NCBI GenBank assembly: GCA_016794465.1
Contig: JAEUKA010000079.1
Span: 1 to 43,963 of the forward strand
Source: Myxococcales bacterium
GTDB taxonomy: Bacteria; Myxococcota_A; Polyangia; Palsa-1104; JAEUJZ01
DNA length: 43,963 bases
Direction of reading: 5' to 3'
The translations under genes were made by a program, and so were the position numbers. A model generated the notes under the pieces. That model was not told where the DNA came from and did no database searches. It was given only the letters and a program-made list of their open reading frames with translations. Below, piece by piece: positions 14,755 through 23,621 of this stretch (position 1 is its first letter; each line of letters begins with the position of its first letter).

Positions 14755-17079
14755 ATGACACCAGAGCGCGTGGATGCGGTGGTGATCGGTTCAGGATTCG
14801 GTGGGGCGATTGCAGCATGTCGCCTGGCGCAAGCGGGACAGCGGGTGCTGATTCTGGAGCGTGGCCGTCGCTATCCTCGGGGGAGTTTTCCGCGCCGGAT
14901 GGACTCCTTACAGGACTGGATGTACTCGGATGCGCAGCAGGGACTGCTGGAAGTAAGGCCGCTCCTCACCGAGATGTTGGCGCTGCAGGTGGCGGGTTAC
15001 GGGGGCGGATCGCTGCTCTACAACAGCGTGCAGATGCGCGCGCCGGCGGCTCTGTTTGACAAGGGGTGGCCGCAGGGAGTGACGCGCAAGTCGCTCGACC
15101 CCTACTACGATCTGGCGGCGTATATGCTCGACGTGAAGCCGATTCAGGAGTCGCAGCCGCTGGGAGTCCCAGAGCGGACGCGGCGCTTGCGGCAAGCGGC
15201 AGAGTCCCTGGGTCGAAGCGGACAGTTTTTCCTGCCCAACCTGGCGGTGAACTTTGGGCAGCCGGAGTCGGTGTCCAAGAACAAGTTCGGAGTCGATCAG
15301 GAGGGCTGTCGGCACTGCGGAGAGTGCATCATCGGCTGCAATCATCACGCGAAAAACACGCTCGATTTGAACTACCTTGCCGTCGCAGAGCAGCATGGGG
15401 CCCAGGTCAAGACGGGCTGTCGCGCGCACCGGATCACTCCTGAAGCGGGCGGCTACTGTGTCTCCTATCTGGACCACAGTGACGGCACTCCGCAGGGCAA
15501 GGAAGCGCGCATCCTGACGCGGCGGGTGTTTCTGTGTGCGGGTGCGGTCAACTCGACCGAGCTGCTTTTGCGCTGTCGCGATCAGCACCACACGCTGCCA
15601 AAGATCAGTGCCAAGCTTGGTCACGGCTACTCTGCCAACGGCGATCTGCTGACGCTGGTCTTTCACACCAAAGAGGAGATGCTGCCGTCGCGGGGACCGG
15701 GAATTACCAGCGCGATTCTGTTCGATCGTGGCCGCCATCACAAAGATCCCACGTGGTTCCTGTTGGAAGACGGCGGGGTTCCGGAAGACATGGCGGTTCG
15801 GGGGCAGTCTCTTGATCCGAAGCGACCGATGGAAAAGACCGGACAGGTGCTGTGGGAAGACCTGCTGCGGGTGATCGGCGCGCGTGCGGATGCACCGACT
15901 GCGGATGCGCGGACCCAGCACAGCACGGTGCTGCTGCTGATGGGACGGGATCACGCCAGTGGCACGATGACTCTGGATGGGCTGACCGGACAGCTGCGGA
16001 TGCGCTGGGAGCTGGCCCCCAACCTGCCTCTTTATACTGCGCAGACTCGCTTGGCCCAGGATGTTGCCAAGGCGCTCGGCGGTGAGCTGACCCACAACCC
16101 GACCTGGAAGCTGCTGCATCAGCCGATTACCATCCACAACCTGGGCGGATGCAACATGGCCGATGATCCCGAGCACGGTGTCACCGACGGTCATGGTGAG
16201 GTGTTCGGACATCCGGGTCTGTTCGTTCTGGATGGATCGATCATTCCGCGTGCGATTGGCGCCAATCCATCCCACACCATCTCGGCGGTGGCCGAGCGCA
16301 GCATCGAAGGAATCATTGCCCGCATCACCGGTCAGCCCAGCTGGCAAGCCCCTGAGCGAGCGCTGGCCAAGCACATGGTAGAGCCGCTCGACCAAGTCCA
16401 CATTCCCACGCTCGGAACCGCCGAGCCAGAGAGCCACATGATCAGCATTTCGTTTCACGAAACCATGTCCGGATCTGTCTTCCCAGGATGGTCGCCCAGC
16501 ACTGACTTTGTCGGCGCTGCCCAGGCCGGTCTGAAGTCGGGCAATAAGATGCGCTTTACACTCCTCATATCGATTCTGGATCTGGATGAGTTTTTGTCCG
16601 ATGTGGATCACACCGCGATTGCCACCGGCGTGCTGCACGTCCCTGGCTTCACTGGATCGGAAGGAGCCCCGATCTCTGCGGGTGTGTTCAACCTGTTTGC
16701 GCCGTCTGATCGTCCCGATGCGCGCAAGATGCTCTATGCCTTGCCGTTCTACGGAGAGGATGGACAGCCGTATCTCCTCGACGGATTTAAGGATGTCCGT
16801 GACCACGGATCGTTTGATGTCTGGGAGTCGAATACCACGCTCTACACCGTGATTCGCCAAGGTCACAGTCGCCAGGGGGAAGTCCGCGCAAGTGGCATCC
16901 TGTCGATTGATCTCGCCCACGTACTGAAGCTGCTCGCGTCGCTGCATGTCACAGGTGCTGCCAATGCCAAAGAGCGCGCCCACGCGATCGAGCGACTGGG
17001 TATGGCGTTCTTCGGAGCGCTGTGGAAGGTGTACATCGAGCCGAAGCTGCCGAAGCTTGCGCAGGGAGTCATCCAATGA
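14755..17079 (+). CDS. GMC family flavoprotein oxidoreductase with C-terminal extension
   Basis: This 774-residue protein starts at ATG 14755, with AAGGAG a few bases upstream. It has an FAD-binding VIGSGFGG (residues 10-17), LERGRRYPRG, the GMC C-terminal block IHNLGGCNMADDP and NPSHTISAVAERS, and a Cys cluster C185-x2-C188-x2-C191-x3-C195 (CRHCGECIIGC). The spacing is that of a ferredoxin-type [4Fe-4S] motif and also recurs in cholesterol-oxidase-like GMC enzymes. After about residue 550 there is a further 220-residue domain starting SISFHETMSGSV, seen fused to some GMC enzymes. The substrate is unknown; sterol or alcohol oxidation is plausible. There is no signal peptide. The stop overlaps the cytochrome start. 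Confidence 0.85.
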   Translation: MTPERVDAVVIGSGFGGAIAACRLAQAGQRVLILERGRRYPRGSFPRRMDSLQDWMYSDAQQGLLEVRPLLTEMLALQVAGYGGGSLLYNSVQMRAPAALFDKGWPQGVTRKSLDPYYDLAAYMLDVKPIQESQPLGVPERTRRLRQAAESLGRSGQFFLPNLAVNFGQPESVSKNKFGVDQEGCRHCGECIIGCNHHAKNTLDLNYLAVAEQHGAQVKTGCRAHRITPEAGGYCVSYLDHSDGTPQGKEARILTRRVFLCAGAVNSTELLLRCRDQHHTLPKISAKLGHGYSANGDLLTLVFHTKEEMLPSRGPGITSAILFDRGRHHKDPTWFLLEDGGVPEDMAVRGQSLDPKRPMEKTGQVLWEDLLRVIGARADAPTADARTQHSTVLLLMGRDHASGTMTLDGLTGQLRMRWELAPNLPLYTAQTRLAQDVAKALGGELTHNPTWKLLHQPITIHNLGGCNMADDPEHGVTDGHGEVFGHPGLFVLDGSIIPRAIGANPSHTISAVAERSIEGIIARITGQPSWQAPERALAKHMVEPLDQVHIPTLGTAEPESHMISISFHETMSGSVFPGWSPSTDFVGAAQAGLKSGNKMRFTLLISILDLDEFLSDVDHTAIATGVLHVPGFTGSEGAPISAGVFNLFAPSDRPDARKMLYALPFYGEDGQPYLLDGFKDVRDHGSFDVWESNTTLYTVIRQGHSRQGEVRASGILSIDLAHVLKLLASLHVTGAANAKERAHAIERLGMAFFGALWKVYIEPKLPKLAQGVIQ

Positions 17080-18683
17080 AGCGAACCAGCGTCTTGGGTC
17101 TACTGACCGGATTTATGTTGATATGTAGCGCGGGCTGTAAAGACAAATCTCCGTCGCTGACGCCGCCGCAAGTGGGGACTCCTAATCCCGTTGGGACTCC
17201 TTCCCAAGTGGGGACTCCTTCCCAAGCGGAAGCCGCGCCCCGGATTCACTTCACCTCGACGCTTTCAAAAGAGGAGCGGCGCGAGCTGTATCACCTGCCG
17301 GAAGGAGGAGAGATGCTGCCGCTCGACGTGGTGCGCGCGGTCGAGAGTGTCCGGACGTTCAAGCCGTTTCTGGAAGATGTGCAGCGCTTTCGCCTGATTC
17401 CCGATCCCGAAGATCCAGACGGTCTGCCGGTCGGAATGTCAGCGCAGCTCCGTGAGGGCAAGCGGGCCGAGCCCAAGATGGTCTTTTTCAACTGCGCCGC
17501 CTGTCACACTGCGGAGCTGACGTATCGCGGCAAGGTGGTACGGGTTGACGGAGCGCCCGGGCAAGTCGATATCGCCGGCTTCATCGTCGAGCTGCTGCAG
17601 TCGATTGACTCCACGGTGGTCGATCCGCAGCGACTCGCTACGTTTGTGAAGCGACTGCGACCGCTGCCGGGGTCAGCAAAAGACGCCAAGGAGGAGCTGC
17701 AAGCGGTGGCGACGGCCACGAAGCTGCTGCAAGAAAAGCTGATCTATCTAAAGCGGCTGCGGAGCCTGCGCCCGACGACGACAGCGGGGTTTGGACGACT
17801 CGATGCGTTTGTGGCGGCGCGCAACCTTTTGTTTGGCGACAAGTACGCGATCGATGTGAACTCGCCGGTGAGCCTGCCACCGATGTTTGGACTGAGTCGG
17901 CTGGGCTGGTTTCACTATGACAACAACACCAACTCGATCTTGCAGCGCAACATTGGCGAAGATCTGGGCGTCGGAGCGGTCGCAGATCTCCACAGCGGCG
18001 AGTCCACCGTCGAGGTTCGCAACCTGATTCGCCTGGAGTCGCTGGCGGCGAAGCTCCAGACTCCGCGCTGGCCGGAAGAAGTATTCGGCAAGCCCGATGC
18101 GGCGCGCGTGGCACGGGGAGCGATCCATTATCAAAAGGAGTGCGCGTCCTGTCACGACAGCGGTCAAGAGGGCAAGTTTCCCGATCGGGTGGTCAGCCTT
18201 GAGGACCTGGGAACAGACCCCAATCGCTTGCGCAACTTTGCGACGCCGGTGGGCAGCGAGCCGTTTTCCCAAGCACTGGGCGCAGCGCTTGAAAAAGTCG
18301 AACAGAAGGCGTTTGCGCGCGAGCACATCACCGCTGAAGAAGCCAAGCAGCTGGAACCCCCGCGTGTGATCTGGCGCACCAGCAAAGGCTATGCCGCCCG
18401 ACCGATCGATGGCGCGTGGGCGACGGCTCCTTATCTACACAATGGCAGTGTCCCCACGCTCCTCGACTTGCTGCGACCCCCCGCCGAGCGACCGAAGACA
18501 TTCCTGACCGGAAGCCGCGAGTTCGATCCCCTCAAGGTCGGCTTTGTTCACGATGGCGCGGCGGGCGGCACGTTCCTTTTGGACACCACACTCGACGGCA
18601 ACCACAACACCGGACACCTCTACGGAACCACACTCACCGAACCTCAGCGCCTGGATCTCCTGGAATACCTAAAGACTCGCTAA
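17076..18683 (+). CDS. Diheme cytochrome c lipoprotein, RoxA/CcP-MauG-like
   Basis: This 535-residue protein has a signal peptide ending CSAGC (Cys21; the -3 Ser makes the lipobox imperfect), a Pro/Gly/Thr linker made of VGTPSQ repeats, and two heme-c sites, CAACH (140-144) and CASCH (356-360). YLHNGSVPTLLDLL, the FLTGSREFDP stretch and the GNHNTGHLYG end resemble RoxA-type rubber oxygenases and related CcP/MauG-superfamily proteins. It should act in the periplasm. ATG 17076 overlaps the stop of the GMC gene (ATGA), implying coupled expression, although the GMC protein itself has no export signal. Whether it is an oxygenase, a peroxidase or an electron acceptor cannot be told from sequence. 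Confidence 0.85.
   Translation: MKRTSVLGLLTGFMLICSAGCKDKSPSLTPPQVGTPNPVGTPSQVGTPSQAEAAPRIHFTSTLSKEERRELYHLPEGGEMLPLDVVRAVESVRTFKPFLEDVQRFRLIPDPEDPDGLPVGMSAQLREGKRAEPKMVFFNCAACHTAELTYRGKVVRVDGAPGQVDIAGFIVELLQSIDSTVVDPQRLATFVKRLRPLPGSAKDAKEELQAVATATKLLQEKLIYLKRLRSLRPTTTAGFGRLDAFVAARNLLFGDKYAIDVNSPVSLPPMFGLSRLGWFHYDNNTNSILQRNIGEDLGVGAVADLHSGESTVEVRNLIRLESLAAKLQTPRWPEEVFGKPDAARVARGAIHYQKECASCHDSGQEGKFPDRVVSLEDLGTDPNRLRNFATPVGSEPFSQALGAALEKVEQKAFAREHITAEEAKQLEPPRVIWRTSKGYAARPIDGAWATAPYLHNGSVPTLLDLLRPPAERPKTFLTGSREFDPLKVGFVHDGAAGGTFLLDTTLDGNHNTGHLYGTTLTEPQRLDLLEYLKTR
17172..17225. repeat. Three 18-bp tandem repeats in the cytochrome linker
   Basis: Units at 17172, 17190 and 17208 share GGGACTCCT and encode VGTPNP, VGTPSQ and VGTPSQ, lengthening the spacer between lipid anchor and catalytic domain. 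The GGACTCCT core is shared with the repeats at 37831-37854. Confidence 0.8.
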
Positions 18684-18773
18684 CCATCAGCCCGCTTCCT
18701 TTCCCAGCAACAGGATGATGATCGCAGATCGTGTGGATTGAGCCTGGCGGAATGTCCGTGTTATAGCCGGTCC

Positions 18774-20057
18774 ATGAAAGACCAACTGCGAGTGTGTACG
18801 CTGGCGCTTTGTCTGGGGGTCGTGGGTTGTACCGAGCCAAACCCGGACATTGTCGATGGCGGAGACGTAGCGGTTGGCTTGGATCTGCGCGAGGACGCGG
18901 ATCTGCGGAGGACGGATGGCAGCAGCGCGGATCTGCGCGCGGATGGGCGGTGTCAGACCAAGAGCAGTGCGCTCCTGCTCAAAGATCGCGGCCAGTTTGT
19001 GATGCCGCTTTTGACCTGGGCACGCAGCCGCTATGCCGTCAGCTTCTACGACGATCACCTCAAGCCGAATGACTTCAACGGCTACTTTGCGCTGCTCGAT
19101 GCGCCGGGACAGCTCGACTCAGCGACGCTTCGCACCGTCGCACCGGGAGGACTGGCCCCGCGCCTTGCGTTCTCTGGAACCGAGTTTGGCATGTCCTATC
19201 TGCGCAGCAGCGGCGGAAAGTATGAAGTGCGCTTTGCCCGCATCTCGGAGACGGGGGAGCTGGTTCCCCGCAGTGACATCAAGGTCGGCGAAGCCTTCAC
19301 CAGCCACGACATCACCTGGAATCCCACCCGTCGCGAGTGGGCGGTGGCCTGGAACTTTTACACCGGAACCGCGACTCCCACTGCGGGCGTCCAAATGTCC
19401 CGCATTGCCGAGTCCACCCCGCTCGGCGCGAGCCCTCCTGTGACCATCAGCAGTGGCAGCCAGATCGGCAGCTTTGCGGGGACCGGCGGCACCACGCTTT
19501 TGTGGAACGGAGCCCGCTACGCACTCATTCAGGGACCTCCCGGAGGACGACATCCCGAGCTCACGGAGTTCTCTGCAGAGGGTGCGGTCCTGCGGCGGAT
19601 TTCCATCGGAGTCGCCGCGAGCAACGATCCCGCGCGCGCCGCCCTGGCCTTTGATGGCAGTGGCTACGGAGTGGTGTGGATGACCAGCTTGTCCGGCACC
19701 TCGGAGGTCCGCTTTGGCATCGTAGGCAGCGACGGCGTCTACCAGTCCCGCAGCGAGCGCGTCCTTGGCACTCCCGGTCGCTACCAAGGCGAGCCGGTCA
19801 TTGCCTGGAACGGTCAAGAGTACTTCGCCGCCTGGCACGAGCAGACCCGAAGCGCCCCCGCCCAATCGACGCTGCACGGAGTCCGCCTGACCAAGACCGG
19901 CGGCATGATCCAGCCCGCGCAGCAGCTCACCGCCAGCTATTCGATGTGGCCGCAGCTGGTCTGGAACGGCTGTCAGTACTCCCTTGCCTATGAACAGCTC
20001 GACGGCAAAGCGCAGGGACGGGTGGCCTACTTTTCCGACACGCTGCCGATGCCCTAA
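18774..20057 (+). CDS. Lipoprotein with propeller-like WNG repeats
   Basis: The start is ATG 18774, giving 427 residues with a lipobox (LGVVGC). A low-complexity linker with DLR/ADL repeats follows, typical of surface lipoproteins in this lineage. The rest contains recurring blades with W-N-G/P and Y-x-V/A-x-W (REWAVAWNFY, LLWNGARYALI, GYGVVWM, IAWNGQEYFAAWHE, LVWNGCQYSLAYE), which suggests a beta-propeller. An upstream in-frame ATG at 18738 would put a non-signal stretch ahead of the signal peptide and is rejected. It follows the cytochrome gene by 90 bases and may be in the same transcript. Ligand unknown. Confidence 0.75.
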   Translation: MKDQLRVCTLALCLGVVGCTEPNPDIVDGGDVAVGLDLREDADLRRTDGSSADLRADGRCQTKSSALLLKDRGQFVMPLLTWARSRYAVSFYDDHLKPNDFNGYFALLDAPGQLDSATLRTVAPGGLAPRLAFSGTEFGMSYLRSSGGKYEVRFARISETGELVPRSDIKVGEAFTSHDITWNPTRREWAVAWNFYTGTATPTAGVQMSRIAESTPLGASPPVTISSGSQIGSFAGTGGTTLLWNGARYALIQGPPGGRHPELTEFSAEGAVLRRISIGVAASNDPARAALAFDGSGYGVVWMTSLSGTSEVRFGIVGSDGVYQSRSERVLGTPGRYQGEPVIAWNGQEYFAAWHEQTRSAPAQSTLHGVRLTKTGGMIQPAQQLTASYSMWPQLVWNGCQYSLAYEQLDGKAQGRVAYFSDTLPMP

Positions 20058-20077
20058 CGCACCGCTGGTCGAACCCG

Positions 20078-21691
20078 CTAGCGACTCTTCTTTTTCGCCG
20101 GTGGAGCCGCTTCCTTTTGTGCCAGGTAGTCTTCGTACCCACCGCGAAAGTCACACAGTCCGGACGGCTCGAACACAAACAGGTGATTGGCGAACGACGC
20201 GATCAGGTTGCGATCGTGCGTGACCACAAACACCGTGCCGTCATACTTCGCCAGCGCTTCCCCCAGCGCGACGATCGACTCTAAGTCCAGGTGGTTGGTC
20301 GGCTCGTCGAGCACCAGCACGTTCGGCTGCAGCAGCATGATCCGCGCGAACATCATCCGCACTGTCTCGCCGCCCGACAGCACCGCCGTGGACTTCTGCC
20401 CTTCTTCCCCTTTGAACAGCATCTTGCCGAGCAGCCCGCGAATGTCCTGTAGATACGCACTGGTGTCGTGGGAGTGCAGCCAGTTGTCGATGGTCGTGTT
20501 CTTGGCAATCGCGTCGCTGTGATCCTGGGCGATGTAGCCGATCGAGACATCTTTGCCCCACTCGATCTTGCCGGCATCGGGCGCGATCTCACCGACCAGC
20601 ATGCGACAGAGTGTGGTCTTGCCGACTCCGTTGCCACCGATGATCGCGACCTTTTCCCCTTTGGTGATCAGCGTTCCAAAGCTCGAGCAGATCGACACTC
20701 CCGGCCAGCTCTTGGTCACTCCGTCCATCGTCAGCGTCTGTTTTCCCGACGGCTTTTTGACCGGAATCTGGATGAACGGCCGCTCGATGTTGGACCGCTT
20801 GAGCTGCGTCACTTGCAGCTTCTCGATCTGTTTTTTGCGACTCTGAACCTGGGAAGCGCGCGTTCCGGCTCCGAAGCGGGCGACAAAGTCCTGTAGCTGC
20901 GCGATTTTTTTGCTGCGATCGGCGTTCTCGGCCTCGATGCGCGAGCGAATCTGGCTCTTGGCCTCGACCATGTCGTCGTAGCCGCCCGTGTACAGAATGA
21001 TCGCGTTGTAGTCGATGTCGGCAATGTGGGTGCAGATGGCGTTCAGGAAGTGGCGATCGTGCGAGATCGTGATCAGGACTCCCTCATATTCACATAGGAA
21101 TCCTTCCAGCCAGCGGATCGAGTCGAGGTCCAGGTTGTTGGTCGGCTCGTCGAGAAGCAGCACCTCGGGCTTGCCAAACAGCGCCTGCGCCAGCAGCACC
21201 CGCAGCTTCAGTCCGCCCGGCAGCTCCCGCATCAGTCCTTCATGCGCCGTCGTGGGAATGCCCAGTCCAGAGAGCAGCGCGCCGGCATCCGACTCAGCGA
21301 CGTAGCCGTCCTCTTCGCCGATGATCATCTCCAGCTCGCCCAAGCGACTCCCCTCTTCGTCGCTCACCTCGGGCAGCTTGAGCAGCGCTTCCTTTTCCGT
21401 CATCGCCGCCCACAGCTTCGGCGAGCCCTGCATCACCACATCCAGCACGCGCTGATCTTCATACCCAAACTGATCTTGCCGCAGCACCGAGGTCTTGCTG
21501 GGACGCGACACCGAGCCGCCGGTATCGGGCTCAATGTCCCCGGCGAGGATCTTCATAAAAGTGGACTTGCCGGCGCCGTTCGGACCCGTCAGTCCGTAGC
21601 GCTTGCCAGCGGTAAAGTTGACGTTCACGTCCTCGAACAGCTTCTTTGCGCCGTACGACTTCGTGACGGAAGTAACCAGGAGATTCGACAT
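20078..21691 (-). CDS. ybiT: ABC-F family ATPase, YbiT-like
   Basis: This 537-residue soluble protein has two ABC cassettes and no membrane domain, as in ribosome-associated ABC-F proteins. Walker A motifs are GPNGAGKST (36-44) and GGNGVGKTT. Walker B motifs are VLLLDEPTNNLDLDS and VLVLDEPTNHLDLES. The first signature is degenerate (LPGGLKLR) while the second is LSGGETVR. An asymmetric first signature and RWLEGFLCEYEG, THIADIDYNAI match YbiT, the subgroup that acts on stalled or specialised ribosomes. The inter-cassette linker is charged (SRIEAENADRSKKIAQLQDF). The C-terminus is Lys-rich. It converges with the propeller lipoprotein. Confidence 0.9.
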   Translation of the reverse strand: MSNLLVTSVTKSYGAKKLFEDVNVNFTAGKRYGLTGPNGAGKSTFMKILAGDIEPDTGGSVSRPSKTSVLRQDQFGYEDQRVLDVVMQGSPKLWAAMTEKEALLKLPEVSDEEGSRLGELEMIIGEEDGYVAESDAGALLSGLGIPTTAHEGLMRELPGGLKLRVLLAQALFGKPEVLLLDEPTNNLDLDSIRWLEGFLCEYEGVLITISHDRHFLNAICTHIADIDYNAIILYTGGYDDMVEAKSQIRSRIEAENADRSKKIAQLQDFVARFGAGTRASQVQSRKKQIEKLQVTQLKRSNIERPFIQIPVKKPSGKQTLTMDGVTKSWPGVSICSSFGTLITKGEKVAIIGGNGVGKTTLCRMLVGEIAPDAGKIEWGKDVSIGYIAQDHSDAIAKNTTIDNWLHSHDTSAYLQDIRGLLGKMLFKGEEGQKSTAVLSGGETVRMMFARIMLLQPNVLVLDEPTNHLDLESIVALGEALAKYDGTVFVVTHDRNLIASFANHLFVFEPSGLCDFRGGYEDYLAQKEAAPPAKKKSR

Positions 21692-21776
21692 GGGTCGGGT
21701 GTTATACGCGAGCCGGCCCGGGGACGCAGTATACTTTTCAGTGGTTTTTCAAAGTAGGGAGCTGCAACGCACCATC

Positions 21777-22607
21777 ATGGGAATCCTTATCGGCGGCGTC
21801 TCCGAAGAAGTCGAAGGCCTGGTCACTTGCAGCTGGATCGACTCCCCCGGACCCGGTCCAACCGGACTGCGCCTGACTACAGAAGATCGCGAGGAACGGA
21901 GTGCGGAGTCCTGGGTTCATGCGATCGTCTTGCACACCACGCGCGGTATTCCCGGTGGACTCGATCAGCGGCGACAAAGGATCCTGTCAGGAGTCCCTCC
22001 TACTGCCGAGCATGTCCGCTCTGTTCTGGACGGCTGGGCGTCCGATCACTGCTGTGCCAGCGCCCACTTTGTGATCGACTTTGATGGCTCTGTCGCGTGT
22101 GTCGCCGATCCGCTGACCGAGACGACCTATCATGCCGGTCACCGCGCGATCAATCACCACTCCATTGGGATCGAGATGTATCAAGGGGAGAGTGCAGAGC
22201 TATATGAAGTGCAGCTGGAAAGTACGGTGCGGCTGGTGGACTTTTTGACGCGTCGCTTCGGCATTCAGCGGCAGTTTCACTGGCCGTATCAAAACCAGGC
22301 GCTGGCACGAATTCTCGACGGGGGAAGCTCTGTAGTCGGAGTCTACGGACACCGGGAAGCGAGCGATGATCGCGGCGAAGGAGATCCCGGAGACGCGATC
22401 TTTGAGGCGCTGCGGCGCGCCGGTTATGAGCGCTTCAACTTTGCCCAGGGTGAAGATCTCGCGGTCTGGAGAGCGCGGCAAGAGGAGCTCAATCAGCGCT
22501 TGGGAGTCGGCATCACCACCGACGGAGTTCCTGGCCAGCAGACCGTGCTGGCGCTGCGCGAAGCTGATCGTCCGCATGGACTGTGGGTAAGTCGTCCCGG
22601 CGACTAG
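21777..22607 (+). CDS. N-acetylmuramoyl-L-alanine amidase, Amidase_2/PGRP type
   Basis: This 276-residue protein has the zinc amidase layout: VLHTTRG (first zinc His, residue 53), SAHFVIDFDGSVACVAD, TYHAGHRAINHHSIGIEM, and YGHREA with GDPGD (second His and the acidic ligand, as in AmpD-like enzymes). The family cleaves the bond between MurNAc and the stem peptide. The last 60 residues (LGVGITTDGVPGQQTVLALR) resemble a peptidoglycan-binding module. No clear signal peptide is seen, so it may act on imported muropeptides or be released by lysis. ATG 21777 is chosen; the frame upstream lies inside the divergent ABC-F gene. Confidence 0.85.
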   Translation: MGILIGGVSEEVEGLVTCSWIDSPGPGPTGLRLTTEDREERSAESWVHAIVLHTTRGIPGGLDQRRQRILSGVPPTAEHVRSVLDGWASDHCCASAHFVIDFDGSVACVADPLTETTYHAGHRAINHHSIGIEMYQGESAELYEVQLESTVRLVDFLTRRFGIQRQFHWPYQNQALARILDGGSSVVGVYGHREASDDRGEGDPGDAIFEALRRAGYERFNFAQGEDLAVWRARQEELNQRLGVGITTDGVPGQQTVLALREADRPHGLWVSRPGD

Positions 22608-22715
22608 AAGATGTCACCGTCGCTGAGGCGGATGATTTTTCGGCCTGCGCAGAATGATGTGGCCGAAAGGGCGTCTCAATCAGAAAATCAAGCACTGAAC
22701 TTGGTGGAGGCCCTC

Positions 22716-23603
22716 ATGTCCTTACGTAGGTCGATTCTCGGTAGTACCTTCCTTTTCTCTACTGTGCTCCTGCTGGGCGATGCCCAGGCCCAGCCGATGC
22801 GACGGATGGAGCGTGATGCCAGCCGAGCCGAAGTGGGCCGCAGTGCGCATCAGCTCGCGGATGACATGCGCGACCTGCAGAACTTTCGTCAGACGCTGGC
22901 CGCGTTTGATTTTGCGTGGCAGAACCGCGATGCCGTCGGCGTCAACAACGCGCTAAACAGCTTCGTGGCGCAGGGTCGGCGCGAGGTTGCCGAGCAGCGT
23001 CGCGAGACGGCCCAAGCGTACAACGAGGCCAATCGCTCGGGCTGGGAAGCGCGGCGCGATCGAACCTGGAAGGACAACCGTGATGCCCGCGACGATCGTC
23101 GCGACGCGATGCAAGAACGGCAAGAGCTGATGCAGGAAACGGCGGCGCTGTCCGAGCTGGAGCACGCAGTGGCCGCAACCTATCAGTGGGGGCCCAATGT
23201 GCCAGCGCTGTCGGGTGCGCGGCGGGCGATGGTGCGCTTCATCCAGCTGGCCGAGCAAGAAGTGCGGCGATCGCGGCGCGAGCTGCGCGAAGACCAGCGC
23301 GAGCTACGCGAAGATCAGCGCTCGATGCGACGGGGTTACGGCCAGCCACCACCTCCGGGCTATGGCTACGGCGCGCCGGGTCCCCAGCCGGTCTACGTTC
23401 AGCCGCAGCCGCCTCCGCCGGTGGTGTATCAGCAGCCCGCTCCGCCGCCGCCGGTCTATGTTCAGCCACCTCATCAGCCTGCGCCAGTGATTCGGTCTGC
23501 GCCGGCGTATCAGCCACCGCCGCCTCACCCCGCCTATCCGCCACCGCCGCCATCGCGCCCGCCCGTCTATAACCCGCCGCCTCCGCCTCCTCCTGTGACG
23601 TAG
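22716..23603 (+). CDS. Exported coiled-coil protein with Pro-rich C-terminus
   Basis: ATG 22716 follows GGAGG by 7 bases. The 295-residue protein has a signal peptide (SLRRSILG start, cleavage near AQAQP). A highly charged Arg/Glu/Gln-rich helical region follows, with WEARRDRTWKDNRDARDDRR and two tandem ELREDQR units before RSMRR. The final 90 residues are a PPP/QPVYVQP-type Pro/Tyr/Gln repeat that is probably unfolded. No enzyme motif is present. The layout suggests a periplasmic or envelope-spanning structural protein. It converges with the GST-like gene. Confidence 0.75.
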   Translation: MSLRRSILGSTFLFSTVLLLGDAQAQPMRRMERDASRAEVGRSAHQLADDMRDLQNFRQTLAAFDFAWQNRDAVGVNNALNSFVAQGRREVAEQRRETAQAYNEANRSGWEARRDRTWKDNRDARDDRRDAMQERQELMQETAALSELEHAVAATYQWGPNVPALSGARRAMVRFIQLAEQEVRRSRRELREDQRELREDQRSMRRGYGQPPPPGYGYGAPGPQPVYVQPQPPPPVVYQQPAPPPPVYVQPPHQPAPVIRSAPAYQPPPPHPAYPPPPPSRPPVYNPPPPPPPVT

Positions 23604-23621
23604 CGGTCGTACGACACCTGC

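Noticed and set aside
14908..17076. A 722-codon open frame antisense to the GMC gene
   Set aside because: Long antisense frames are expected in GC-rich genes. The product has no recognisable motif and the sense strand encodes a clear flavoprotein.
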